A stretch of DNA of 64,000 nucleotides from assembly GCF_000174195.1 (NCBI RefSeq), contig NZ_ACFY01000057.1, positions 1-64,000 on the forward strand. Direction: 5' to 3'. Below are positions 8,606 to 16,178 of the stretch, in pieces. Source of the DNA: Roseburia inulinivorans DSM 16841 (lineage in GTDB: Bacteria; Bacillota; Clostridia; Lachnospirales; Lachnospiraceae). A model generated the notes under the pieces. That model worked only from the letters and a program-made list of their open reading frames with translations. It made no database searches and was not told the origin of the DNA. The first letter of the stretch is position 1. Each line of letters opens with the position of its first letter. The position numbers were made by a program, and so were the translations under genes.

Positions 8606-8829
8606 AATTGAAATCCTTTCTAATGTGAATTGTAAGTAGATAGAATCCTCACTTCAATGCGGGTTACAATCTGGTTAGATATACGAAGTACAGCACAAAT
8701 GCTGTCAACATCCAGCTAATACGCAAAATCCTGCAAAGCAGAGGGAGCAGTCTCAATGAACGAAGTCACAAGTGCTTCAAGAGTGGTGACGCACACCTCT
8801 ATCTATTACAGGATAATTGTGAAATAGGA
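8606..8829 (-). ncRNA. Candidate IS110 bridge RNA region, copy 2
   Basis: This is the counterpart of 2461-2684. The stem that reads cagt...actg in copy 1 reads cagc...gctg here, and gagg...cctc becomes gaag...cttc, while the surrounding sequence is unchanged. Other differences sit in putative loops (ggttagata against ggttcgaga; tcaatgaacg against tcaggttacg). Those loops are candidates for the target- and donor-binding positions. Confidence 0.6.
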
Positions 8830-8863
8830 ATAAAAGAAAAGCAATAGATAGAAAAAGACTGCT

Positions 8864-9058
8864 TTGATTCCTATGTGTTTAGCATACCAGAGTGGTAGTA
8901 CAACCGCAGATATTTACTCTTTTGGTAATAAATCAGCGCCAAGAGGAGCAAGACCTCAACAGGACTTTAATGTTGAAAACTTTGATAGTATTGTAGGCTA
9001 TAATGAGTTTAATGAGTTATACAAATCATTACCATGGCAATACGGAGGAAAAAAATGA
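8864..9058 (+). pseudogene. Truncated toxin tip
   Basis: A 64-codon frame just right of IS110 copy 2 with no convincing ribosome site. It contains a flexible segment SFGNKSAPRGARPQQDF and ends YKSLPWQYGGKK, and its stop overlaps the next gene's ATG. This is how a polymorphic-toxin C-terminus usually meets its immunity gene, so I read it as a 5'-deleted toxin tip. The fragment is too short to name the catalytic class. Confidence 0.45.
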
Positions 9059-9447
9059 CAAATATGTATGAAACATGGTTGATGGAGCAAATACATAGTA
9101 TTGCTAATTTTCCATATGAAGATATAAAGATATTGGATAAATATCCATTGGATGTGTCAAAACAAGTTCTTAAAGTTTTAATTGAGAATTCATGTTTAGG
9201 ACAAAATTATGGTCCTATAGATATTAGTCGTAAAAAAATCAATGAAATTAATAAAGATTGGCTAAATCAATTTCTTCTTGAGGTTGCGAGCACGTGTATT
9301 GATTGTTCAGATGAATGGGAATATAGACGATTAGTTGAATTAGTTGTTCTTGTGCTTCCTGAATTGAAGCAAGAAGTATTAAAATTGGGTGCACAATCTG
9401 AGAATGAAGAAGTGAGAGAAGTAGTAGAAGATTTTCAAAATTTGTGA
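9055..9447 (+). CDS. Hypothetical protein, probable immunity protein
   Basis: A 130-residue, all-helical-looking acidic protein (MYETWLMEQIHSIANFPYED; CIDCSDEWEYRRLVELVVLV). The start ATG 9055 has a strong ggaggaaaaa site and overlaps the stop of the toxin fragment. The family is not recognised. The translational coupling to a toxin tip is the main argument for an immunity role. Confidence 0.5.
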   Translation: MTNMYETWLMEQIHSIANFPYEDIKILDKYPLDVSKQVLKVLIENSCLGQNYGPIDISRKKINEINKDWLNQFLLEVASTCIDCSDEWEYRRLVELVVLVLPELKQEVLKLGAQSENEEVREVVEDFQNL

Positions 9448-9518
9448 AATCTGCTTATGCAAAAAAGAATAACAGTTTTCGTACACATACACCAATCTTG
9501 GATCCATATCAAAATTGA
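9447..9518 (+). pseudogene. Very short toxin-tail remnant
   Basis: A 23-codon frame, SAYAKKNNSFRTHTPILDPY, ending at TGA 9516-9518, 15 bases before the next small gene. It looks like the last residues of another displaced toxin tip. Only the position supports this. Confidence 0.3.
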
Positions 9519-9533
9519 ATTAGTGGGTGATTA

Positions 9534-9842
9534 ATGGAGGTGTTAAGGATATTGGATGAAAAAAAATTAGAGGAGTTGGTCTCCAATATGGATGATAGAA
9601 TTAGAATGCACGATTATTCCAAAGAACAACTTTTGTTGTTAATTGAAGACTATGTAACAATTAATTTTCAAGGTATGAAGTATCAGACAAGAGAGGCAAT
9701 ATTGAATATGATATGTGATGCTGTGAATTATTATGATATAGGAAAAGATTTAAATTGGGAATCAATTATTGCTATAAGGGAAGATTTGGAAGATGATTTG
9801 AAAGAATATGTTGATGAGATTATTTCTATGCACCACAATTAA
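9534..9842 (+). CDS. Hypothetical protein, probable immunity protein cut by an IS110 end
   Basis: A 102-residue acidic helical protein with segments LSNMDD-like at residues 16-22 and YSKEQLLLLIEDYVTI. It ends ISMHHN, with the stop TAA lying in the left end of the IS110 remnant. The gene at 998-1237 ends in exactly the same way (HHN then TAA in an IS110 end), so both C-termini are probably IS-made. The family is not recognised. Confidence 0.45.
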   Translation: MEVLRILDEKKLEELVSNMDDRIRMHDYSKEQLLLLIEDYVTINFQGMKYQTREAILNMICDAVNYYDIGKDLNWESIIAIREDLEDDLKEYVDEIISMHHN

Positions 9843-10082
9843 GCCTCCTCATCAGCCGCAGCATCTTTGATAGAAACATCTTTTTTATGGTAAGTTTGTT
9901 GTGGCTCTTATCTTTTATAATTTCAAAGAGCTCATCTATTGGGGCGTTCTGAATGTTCTCAGGGGTGAGGTACTTTGACCGGTGGCTTCCATGCCAAAGA
10001 CACAGGGGGAATCACCGATGTTTTTGAATATAAGAGTGGTGACGCACACCTCTATCTATTACAGGATGATTGTGATATAGGA
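9838..10082 (-). mobile_element. Internally deleted IS110 remnant
   Basis: Three blocks of the IS110 sequence are joined here. About 9854-9974 matches the middle of the transposase (near 1800-1920 in copy 1), 9977-10033 matches near 2274-2330, and 10034-10082 matches the right end (near 2636-2684). The left end taagcctcc is also kept. It is a non-coding relic of about 245 bp with two internal deletions. Confidence 0.8.
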
Positions 10083-10155
10083 ACGTAATAAAAGCAATAG
10101 ATAGAAAAAGACTGCTTAGAAATTCTCAATTTCCGTATTATGGAGGCAATAAATA

Positions 10156-10536
10156 ATGGTTAGTTTAGTATGTATCGAGAAGAAGCAAAATATCAAATTC
10201 CCAGAGGTATATACGAAATTGTATCAATCAAATTTTAAAGGCATAAGTAAAATGAAGATCCAAATAGATGAAGATTCTATAAATATCAGAAAATTTTTAA
10301 ATGCAAATGAAATTAATGATGTTTTAGATGAGTTTTATGATTATTTTGGATATGATATAGTTCCGATTGCTGAAGTGGAATACGAGGATTTTATATGCTT
10401 GGATTTTAGAGTTAACAAGCAAAATCCAGAAATAGTATATTGGAACTATGAATTGGCATTAGAAAATCCAATAGAAGGAATAACACTATTGTATAGTAGT
10501 ATGGATGAATTAATAATCGAACTGAAAAAAGGATGA
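10156..10536 (+). CDS. SUKH (SMI1/KNR4-like) immunity protein
   Basis: A 126-residue protein preceded by tatggaggc. The N-terminal half fits a small SMI1/KNR4-like domain (FPEVYTKLYQSNFKGI), followed by IVPIAEVEYEDFICLDFRV and the closing EGITLLYSSMDELI. This pattern is typical of the SUKH superfamily, whose members neutralise many nuclease toxins. The matching toxin is missing; IS110 debris lies immediately upstream. Confidence 0.6.
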   Translation: MVSLVCIEKKQNIKFPEVYTKLYQSNFKGISKMKIQIDEDSINIRKFLNANEINDVLDEFYDYFGYDIVPIAEVEYEDFICLDFRVNKQNPEIVYWNYELALENPIEGITLLYSSMDELIIELKKG

Positions 10537-10580
10537 AAGATTATTTTTATTATTATGTCTCCACATAAGGACATTTGAAA

Positions 10581-10685
10581 TCAAAAAAGAATAATGTTCC
10601 ATCTGAATATATGTCTCAGCATGGAGTGGGAAAAAAAGATGGTCTATGTATGAATATGGAAATGCCTGAATTATTTGATAAATAG
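10581..10685 (+). pseudogene. Toxin-tail remnant
   Basis: A 34-codon open frame without a start: KKNNVPSEYMSQHGVGKKDG up to PELFDK, ending at TAG 10683-10685, 17 bases before the Imm30 gene. It is likely the C-terminal end of the toxin once paired with that gene. The sequence just before it (cataaggaca and following bases) recurs at 11306-11315, which is part of a palindromic repeat. Confidence 0.35.
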
Positions 10686-10702
10686 GGAAGGAGAATTTAG
10701 TA

Positions 10703-11155
10703 ATGGACAAAAATAATCACATACAGCAATTAATCAATTCAAGGAAGCTGAGTACTAACGAAGAATATGAATTATTTGAAGGTGCATTACAGGCGTTACA
10801 TATGAGCATATCGATTGATGATATTGCTGACATATGTAAAGCTTTTTGCGATGATACAAAAGATGATGAAGTTATGTTTGGAATTATTCATCTAATTGAA
10901 CAATTGCAAGGAGAGGAATATTTAAAGACGATTGCAATATGCACACCAGATATGAAGGATGCTCATGATTGGGCAATGACGTTAAATAAACGAATAATTA
11001 ATAGTCAAAAATATTTTGAAAAATACATTGAGATTATTGGCGAGTTAGAAAAGGACTATAAGGAAAAAATATTAAAATTGTTAGTTGATGTTAAAAATGA
11101 TAATCCTAAAAGATTTGGTAACAAAATAGATATGCTGATTGAACGGACAGAATAA
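10703..11155 (+). CDS. Imm30 family immunity protein
   Basis: A 150-residue helical protein with the ribosome site gggaaggag before ATG 10703. The segment ISIDDIADICKAFCDDT followed by DEVMFGIIHLIEQLQGEEY is characteristic of Imm30 as I remember it. It should act in the cytoplasm as a HEAT-like helical inhibitor. The frame is intact, although its toxin survives only as the short tail upstream. Confidence 0.65.
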   Translation: MDKNNHIQQLINSRKLSTNEEYELFEGALQALHMSISIDDIADICKAFCDDTKDDEVMFGIIHLIEQLQGEEYLKTIAICTPDMKDAHDWAMTLNKRIINSQKYFEKYIEIIGELEKDYKEKILKLLVDVKNDNPKRFGNKIDMLIERTE

Positions 11156-11180
11156 TGACTTTATTTATGTCTCCACTTAA

Positions 11181-11318
11181 GGATGTCCACCACCTAAAAC
11201 TTTACCCACGGTCTTTAAATTAATCGGAATGGCTCTCACCGAAGGTGCTGTAATCCATGTAGATTAATTTGAAGACTCTAGGGCAAAATTTGCCATCTGG
11301 GTGTACATAAGGACATCC
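11181..11318. repeat. Long imperfect palindrome (about 138 bp)
   Basis: The outer arms ggatgtcc (11181-11188) and ggacatcc (11311-11318) and the inner arms gtctttaaattaatc (11211-11225) and gattaatttgaagac (11262-11276) are complementary, with one mismatch in the inner pair. The terminal cataaggaca part recurs near 10563. No coding frame was seen. It resembles a non-autonomous palindromic insertion. Confidence 0.5.
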
Positions 11319-11384
11319 GAAATCAAAACTTAATATTGTTTCATCAAAGATGCAGAACGCATTGTTTTCATGACACTTGGCAGG

Positions 11385-11576
11385 AGAGGAGATTTCGACG
11401 GGAAATGTCCGAAGTGCAGGATAGGAGAAATCCTTGATGGGATAATGGCAGCAACACAGAATAAGTTAAGAAGTATTTTTGCAAATTATGATGCTGCGAT
11501 GCGTGAGGCTCTTGAGAGTGGTTTAGATGCTAATCTATTAGATGACATGGGGGAATTTACGGAGGAAGTGCAATGA
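11385..11576 (+). pseudogene. Fragment of Rhs pre-toxin segment
   Basis: This repeats the pre-toxin part of the WapA-type tip (6335-6575) but with about 108 bp deleted after gtccgaagtgcagg. The conserved translation is IGEILDGIMAATQNKLRSIF up to MREALE. After that point it leaves the other copy and ends SGLDANLLDDMGEFTEEVQ. It marks where a different toxin tip was once joined to the same pre-toxin. Confidence 0.6.
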
Positions 11577-12036
11577 TAGAATTAAATTCTAAGATTAAGA
11601 ATGCTCTAATAAAAATAGACTTTATTAAGCGATATGAAGAATTATCTAATAAATTTAATGCTGAAAGAACACCTTCAAGTAACCGGTTAGTTTATATTGA
11701 GGGTAAAGAAGTTATGGAGACAATTCAAGCTTTAGGCTATTCTCCGCTGTTTGATGCAAAAGAAAAACTATATAAAATCAAGGAAGAACAAATTGGAAAG
11801 ATTACTTTGGGAGTTCATATTATTCTGCAAGATGGAATGGTTGATTTAGTTTGGGTAGTCAGAGAGAATGGAGAATTGCTTCTTGGGGCTCCTTGGGGGA
11901 CATATTCAAGGAGACTAATTGATAGCAGTTACAGGATAAAAAACCAATCATAGGAACATATGAGGATTTAGAAGAAATTTTGAAAATTACATTTAAAATG
12001 TATGAAGACTTTAAGAATGTACTAACTGGTAACTAG
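11573..12036 (+). pseudogene. Immunity-like gene with single-base frameshift near the 3' end
   Basis: ATG 11573 overlaps the preceding frame and has a ggaggaag site. The first frame ends at 11953, just after an A6 tract (11938-11943). Adding one A continues it as KPIIGTYEDLEEILKITFKM to TAG 12034-12036, giving about 154 residues. Conserved-looking parts are RYEELSNKFNAER, RLVYIEGKEVMETIQALGY and DGMVDLVWVVRENGELLLG. I do not know the family name. The coupling to a pre-toxin fragment suggests immunity function. Confidence 0.55.
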
Positions 12037-12301
12037 TACATTGAATAATAAATAACTGCTAATTATTATGAACCTCATAGATTTATTATTGAGGTGAAAA
12101 ACAGCCATGAAATACAGAAAGAACGGCGGACCATTAGCCTGTAGGTAACCAATCCACGTATAACAGAGTGACCAACTGCCGGGGACTGTTAAACTAGGGC
12201 TCTTTTCCAATGCTGTCAGAAAAACAAATGTGACTGGAGTTAAGAAAAAATTTCCTGAAATTAACCCTTGACAAAAGTCACTTCATAACAGGAGATAGAC
12301 A

Positions 12302-12961
12302 ATGAATACAATTTTTGAGTTTACGGATAGAACCAGTGTTTATAGTAAATGTATATTTGCTTCTATTTGCCATGCAGTAATGGTTGGAAAATATACATTG
12401 TTGTCAGATGAAATTTCTTGGGATGGAACTAGTTTTCTATTCCAAAATATGGAAGGAACTAGAGGCGTTATATCCTTTTCTGAAAAGAATTTTTTGTGTG
12501 GAATACAGAGTGAAGAAAATTATTTAGAAGGGGAAAACAATATAGAAAATACATTGTTAAAGGATGCTGAATTAGATATAATTTATAGAGTAAGAGGAGA
12601 AATATTTCCATATTTGCTTGTCGAAAACGATGGTGATGATATTCCAGCTATATCTGCTATTTTTTGGGGAGAAGAAGAAAAAATATGTTCAGACATGAAC
12701 GAAAAGGAGTTTATGCATAAAAGCGATAATATTTTATTGCCATATCTTTATGAAGAGAAAGATATGAAAAAATATTGGAGAGATTATTATGAAATGAATC
12801 AGGAGCATGAGCAAATTGTAGAAGAATTGTATCTAAAAAAAATGACAAATGATAGTTTTTTATTGGATGCTGTACAAAAAGAAAAATTAATGGAATGGTT
12901 TGGCGAAGAAATAACATATTGCAAACAATCTTTAGAGGAAATTGGAATTATGTTTGACTAA
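12302..12961 (+). CDS. Hypothetical protein in toxin-immunity array
   Basis: A 219-residue acidic protein with the ribosome site aggaga before ATG 12302. The N-terminal half is strand-rich (ISWDGTSFLFQNMEGTRGVI) and the C-terminal half helical (YYEMNQEHEQIVEELYLKK), with no signal or membrane segment. I do not recognise the family. The preceding 265 bases (12037-12301) hold no gene; a ttgaca at about 12267 could be a -35 box. Confidence 0.45.
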   Translation: MNTIFEFTDRTSVYSKCIFASICHAVMVGKYTLLSDEISWDGTSFLFQNMEGTRGVISFSEKNFLCGIQSEENYLEGENNIENTLLKDAELDIIYRVRGEIFPYLLVENDGDDIPAISAIFWGEEEKICSDMNEKEFMHKSDNILLPYLYEEKDMKKYWRDYYEMNQEHEQIVEELYLKKMTNDSFLLDAVQKEKLMEWFGEEITYCKQSLEEIGIMFD

Positions 12962-13288
12962 TCTAAGGATTTTTAATTATGGTTATACTTTCGGACTCCC
13001 AACAACCTACAACTCCTGCATGTCTATTAATTAACCATCATGGCTGTTGCGAAGCAATTAAGAATCCATGATGTTAATTAATAGACACTAGCGAAATTTT
13101 GCCGAGTTGGGTATACGGACGAACATAGCGAATTTAATATGCTAATGTAACGCAATCTTAGCAACAGAATGCTGCGAAAGGGTGCGTTTTTCTGTGAAAG
13201 TTTACTATAAACGGATATAAAAATTGGTCAAAAAAGCGGTAATTTAGACTCAAATATTGTTTCGAAAGGCGGTAAATTAGGAGGCATT
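12962..13288. other. Intergenic stretch with a 23-bp stem hairpin
   Basis: No gene was seen. A strong hairpin occupies 13021-13087: the arm at 13021-13043 pairs with 13066-13087 except for one bulged base, around a 22-base loop containing gcgaagcaatt. There is no T-run, so it is probably an intergenic palindromic element and not a terminator. The rest is AT-rich with no clear signal. Confidence 0.5.
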
Positions 13289-13633
13289 ATGTCAGTAGTA
13301 GATAATAAAACGGTAGATGGAGTAGCATTAACGGATGATAAGAAAGGTATTATTTTATTAATAACAGACCATTTAGAGTGAAAAGATGAATATCAACATT
13401 TGATAATGCTACAAGCAAAAATTAATGCATATATTTCATTTTTAGAGGAAAAACAATATAAAGATATATACCAAGACATGAGTATTATGTATGGAATTAT
13501 AGAAATACATTTTCTACATTGTTTAACTAAAAATGCGGAAAAGTTTTTGCATTCAGTTAATAATCAATTAAACGAATTGGGTATAAAAATACAATATTCT
13601 GTTTTGCAAGGAGAAGATAATGAAGTTAGATAA
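13289..13633 (+). pseudogene. DUF6572-like protein interrupted by an in-frame TGA
   Basis: ATG 13289 has an excellent ribosome site (taggaggc). The frame reads MSVVDNKTVDGVALTDDKKG up to ITDHLE and then meets TGA at 13379-13381. It continues in the same frame as KDEYQHLIMLQAKINAYISF to a stop at 13633. The family normally has Trp right after this DHLE, so the likely change is TGG to TGA. An internal start at 13400 could give only the C-terminal 77 residues. It overlaps the next gene by 14 bases. Confidence 0.6.
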
Positions 13634-14339
13634 AGAACAACAAAAGCATTTTGCTGAAGCAATACGCAATGCTTCTAAGAAGAAAGGATTTAAAGTAAAG
13701 GGCTGTTCTATATATGATGACATTTTTTGGAAAGTATTACAAATGCCAAGTAATAGTAAACAAGCTGATTCACTAAGAGCAGTTGGGGCATTTAAAGCTC
13801 CGTCAATTTTAATAGAAAAAGGTCAAGATATAAAACAGGAATTACTTCACAGATATAAAACAATATTACCTGATGAATTAATAAAAATATGGGAAGATAA
13901 TGGATTGGCAAGATTGATGGGAGGATATCTAAAAGTAGTAAATCCAGAAGATTATCAGGAACTGCTTAAGGAAACATATTTTAGAGGAAATATTTCGATT
14001 CCGATACTAGTGACGGCTTTTGGGGATATAGTAACATTTGAAGAAGACCAATATATTGGTATGGTGAAGTACAAAAATGGTAATTTCGTCATGCTCGCAA
14101 AAAATTTTAAACGTTTTATACAAAACCTTGGAGATGACTATTTTTTAGAAAAGTATTTTCAGATACCCCAGTATATAGAAGCAGTAAATAAATTAGGTAA
14201 ACTGGAGCAGGATGAGTGCTTTGGTTATGTGCCATTATTGGGATTAGGTGGTAGCGAAAAGATTCAAAATCTGAAAAAAGTAAAAATTAGAGAATACATT
14301 GAATTAATATCACAGCTGGTGGGAAAAATTGGAATGTAG
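13620..14339 (+). CDS. Tdi1-like / GAD-like immunity protein (DUF1851)
   Basis: A 239-residue protein with a ribosome site inside the preceding gene (aaggagaag). The GAD-like part lies in the middle (LPDELIKIWEDNGLARLMGG, then YLKVVNPEDYQELL). The DUF1851 C-terminal part follows (PILVTAFGDIVTFEEDQYIG; ECFGYVPLLGLGG...KVKIREYI). Proteins of this kind are the immunity partners of ADP-ribosylating or related polymorphic toxins such as Tde/Tdi pairs. No cognate toxin is adjacent; the following GH19 tip is a different class. Confidence 0.7.
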   Translation: MKLDKEQQKHFAEAIRNASKKKGFKVKGCSIYDDIFWKVLQMPSNSKQADSLRAVGAFKAPSILIEKGQDIKQELLHRYKTILPDELIKIWEDNGLARLMGGYLKVVNPEDYQELLKETYFRGNISIPILVTAFGDIVTFEEDQYIGMVKYKNGNFVMLAKNFKRFIQNLGDDYFLEKYFQIPQYIEAVNKLGKLEQDECFGYVPLLGLGGSEKIQNLKKVKIREYIELISQLVGKIGM

Positions 14340-14395
14340 TAATGTTTATAAAGGAAAAATAGTTTAAAATAAGTATTTGATCTAAGTTCCGGGAT

Positions 14396-14992
14396 ATGGT
14401 CTCGTACGACCTGACGACCTCAATGCCCGAATACGCAGACGGAACGAGGGGGATTACGCAGGAGGATGTGGATGAACTGAACCGGATACTGTGGAAGTAT
14501 GAGATAAACACGCCCAACCGTATTGCACATTTTTTGGCACAATGCGCTGTTGAGTCGCAAAGAGGATATGGCAGGGTGGAGCAATATAACCCGCCCGATC
14601 CGATTACTTATTTCACGGGAGAATATGAAAATAATAATAGAGCAAAGAATCTTGGCAATACCGAGAAGGGAGATGGCCCTTTATTCAGTGGAGCAGGGGC
14701 AATACATATTACCGGAAGAGCAAATTATCAGGCGTTCAGTGATTATATGGGAGATGAGCGCATTATCACGGATGGAGCGCTTTATGTAGGGCAAAACTAT
14801 TATTGGGAATCCGCAGGGTTTTACTGGAGCATTGGGAAACCGAGGACAGCGAATGATGATAGGTATGATTTAAATAAGAAATGTGATGAAAATGCGAGTG
14901 TGGAGGTAATTACACGCATTATCAATGGAGGAAAATCGAAGCTGGAGGAAAGAGAAAAGGCATACGCATATTTTTCGGAGGTAATTCAATGA
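14396..14992 (+). CDS. Orphan GH19-like chitinase/muramidase tip
   Basis: A 198-codon frame without a clear ribosome site. The N-terminal part reads GITQEDVDELNRILWKYEI, then RIAHFLAQCAVESQRGYG, where the acidic residue follows the pattern of GH19 hydrolases. FSGAGAIHITGRANYQAFSD and the closing ITRIINGGKSKLEEREKAY also fit the family (the GRG-QLTGR and NGG motifs). Such domains cleave peptidoglycan or chitin. Its first 100 bases are GC-richer than the surroundings, suggesting a displaced Rhs tip or phage lysin domain. It overlaps the next gene by ATGA. Confidence 0.6.
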   Translation: MVSYDLTTSMPEYADGTRGITQEDVDELNRILWKYEINTPNRIAHFLAQCAVESQRGYGRVEQYNPPDPITYFTGEYENNNRAKNLGNTEKGDGPLFSGAGAIHITGRANYQAFSDYMGDERIITDGALYVGQNYYWESAGFYWSIGKPRTANDDRYDLNKKCDENASVEVITRIINGGKSKLEEREKAYAYFSEVIQ

Positions 14993-16110
14993 AAACAATC
15001 CAAAAAGCAATAAAAAAAGATGGTTTTTTAGAAATAATGTGGTTAATAAATCTCGCACCATTGGTGCGAGAAATGGAGATGGATATGGAAAAAAGTGAAA
15101 TTGTGGGATATGAGCCGTTGGTCAATGACTTAAAGCTATTGATAAATAAAAAGCAATATCATGTTTTGAAAATGATAAATGCGGAGACTATTAATTTATA
15201 TTGGGAAATTGGAGAAGAGATTTATAAACAACAAGAACAAAATGGATGGGGAAAATCTATTGTACAAGTATTGTCAAAAGAATTACAGAAAGAATTTCCG
15301 GGAGCAAAAGGTTATTCAGCCGCTAATCTGTGGAGAATGCGTAATTTTTACTTGACTTATCGTGATTCTGAAAAACTCGCACCATTGGTGCGAGAAATTA
15401 GCTGGAGCAATAATATAATTATCATGGAGAAATGCAAAGATGATTTACAAAGAGAATTTTATATTCAGATGACAAAGCGATATGGTTGGACAAAGCGTGT
15501 ATTGACTAATTTTATTGAAGCACAAACATATGAAAAATATTTGTTGAATCAGACCAATTTTGATTTAACATTAACCGAAGAGAGAAGAGTACAGGCAAAA
15601 TTAGCAGTAAAGGACGAATATACCTTTGATTTTGCGGAACTCTCACCGGAATATTCAGAACACGAGCTGGAAATGCAGTTAGTAAACAATATTAGGTCAT
15701 TTTTGATAGAAATGGGTGGTGATTTTACATTTATTGGAAATCAATACCATTTGATGATAGGAAGCAGGGATTTATATATTGATCTATTGCTTTTTCATAG
15801 AAGGTTGAGAAGTCTGATAGCCATAGAGTTAAAAATAGGTGAATTTGAAGCAGAATATGCTGGAAAGATGCAGATGTATTTGACGGCATTGGATGAACAA
15901 GTTAAATTGCCTGACGAGAATCCATCTATTGGTATTATTATTTGTAAGAGCAAGGATAAAATGTATGTAGAATATGCCTTGAAGCAAATAAATGCACCGA
16001 TTGGGGTGGCTACATATCAGTTACGAAATACACTACCAGAAGAGATGAAAGCAATGTTGCCGGAACCGGAGGAGATTGTTAAGAGGTTGAGGATATTTGA
16101 GAAAGAATGA
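14989..16110 (+). CDS. DUF1016 / YhcG-family PD-(D/E)XK nuclease-like protein
   Basis: The product has 373 residues from ATG 14989. The family's usual N-terminus, MEKSEIVGYEPLVNDLKLLI, starts at ATG 15085, which has its own gagatgg site and is the likelier start. The N-terminal DUF1016_N part has LYWEIGEEIYKQQ, GYSAANLWRMRNFYL and EISWSNNIIIMEKCKD. The C-terminal nuclease part has FIGNQYHLMIGSRDLYIDLL and LIAIELKIGEF, giving the D...ExK catalytic set. Members are found beside defence and mobile loci; some are linked to restriction systems, but the function is unsettled. Two identical palindromes occur in frame inside it (15052 and 15376). Confidence 0.85.
   Translation: MKTIQKAIKKDGFLEIMWLINLAPLVREMEMDMEKSEIVGYEPLVNDLKLLINKKQYHVLKMINAETINLYWEIGEEIYKQQEQNGWGKSIVQVLSKELQKEFPGAKGYSAANLWRMRNFYLTYRDSEKLAPLVREISWSNNIIIMEKCKDDLQREFYIQMTKRYGWTKRVLTNFIEAQTYEKYLLNQTNFDLTLTEERRVQAKLAVKDEYTFDFAELSPEYSEHELEMQLVNNIRSFLIEMGGDFTFIGNQYHLMIGSRDLYIDLLLFHRRLRSLIAIELKIGEFEAEYAGKMQMYLTALDEQVKLPDENPSIGIIICKSKDKMYVEYALKQINAPIGVATYQLRNTLPEEMKAMLPEPEEIVKRLRIFEKE
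15052..15070. repeat. In-frame palindrome, copy 1
   Basis: A perfect 9-bp inverted repeat, ctcgcacca / tggtgcgag, with one central base. It lies in the DUF1016 frame and is read as LAPLVRE, just before the probable true start of that gene. Confidence 0.8.
15376..15394. repeat. In-frame palindrome, copy 2
   Basis: Identical in sequence and codon phase to 15052-15070, again encoding LAPLVRE. Here it sits inside the conserved DUF1016_N domain, before the ISWSNN motif. Confidence 0.8.
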
Positions 16111-16178
16111 AATGAGAAAAATGTTACATCCTTAGAATATTGTGATATACAAAAATGATAAAAATTGGAGACATGATA

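Larger units (their letters stand above)
7374..8829 (-). mobile_element. IS110-family insertion sequence, copy 2
   Basis: The same element as 1232-2684, with the same end sequences but about ten percent scattered nucleotide differences by eye. The two copies therefore probably arrived separately or have been resident for some time. The right flank contains aaaagcaatagatagaaaaa, which also follows the deleted remnant at about 10090. Confidence 0.85.
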
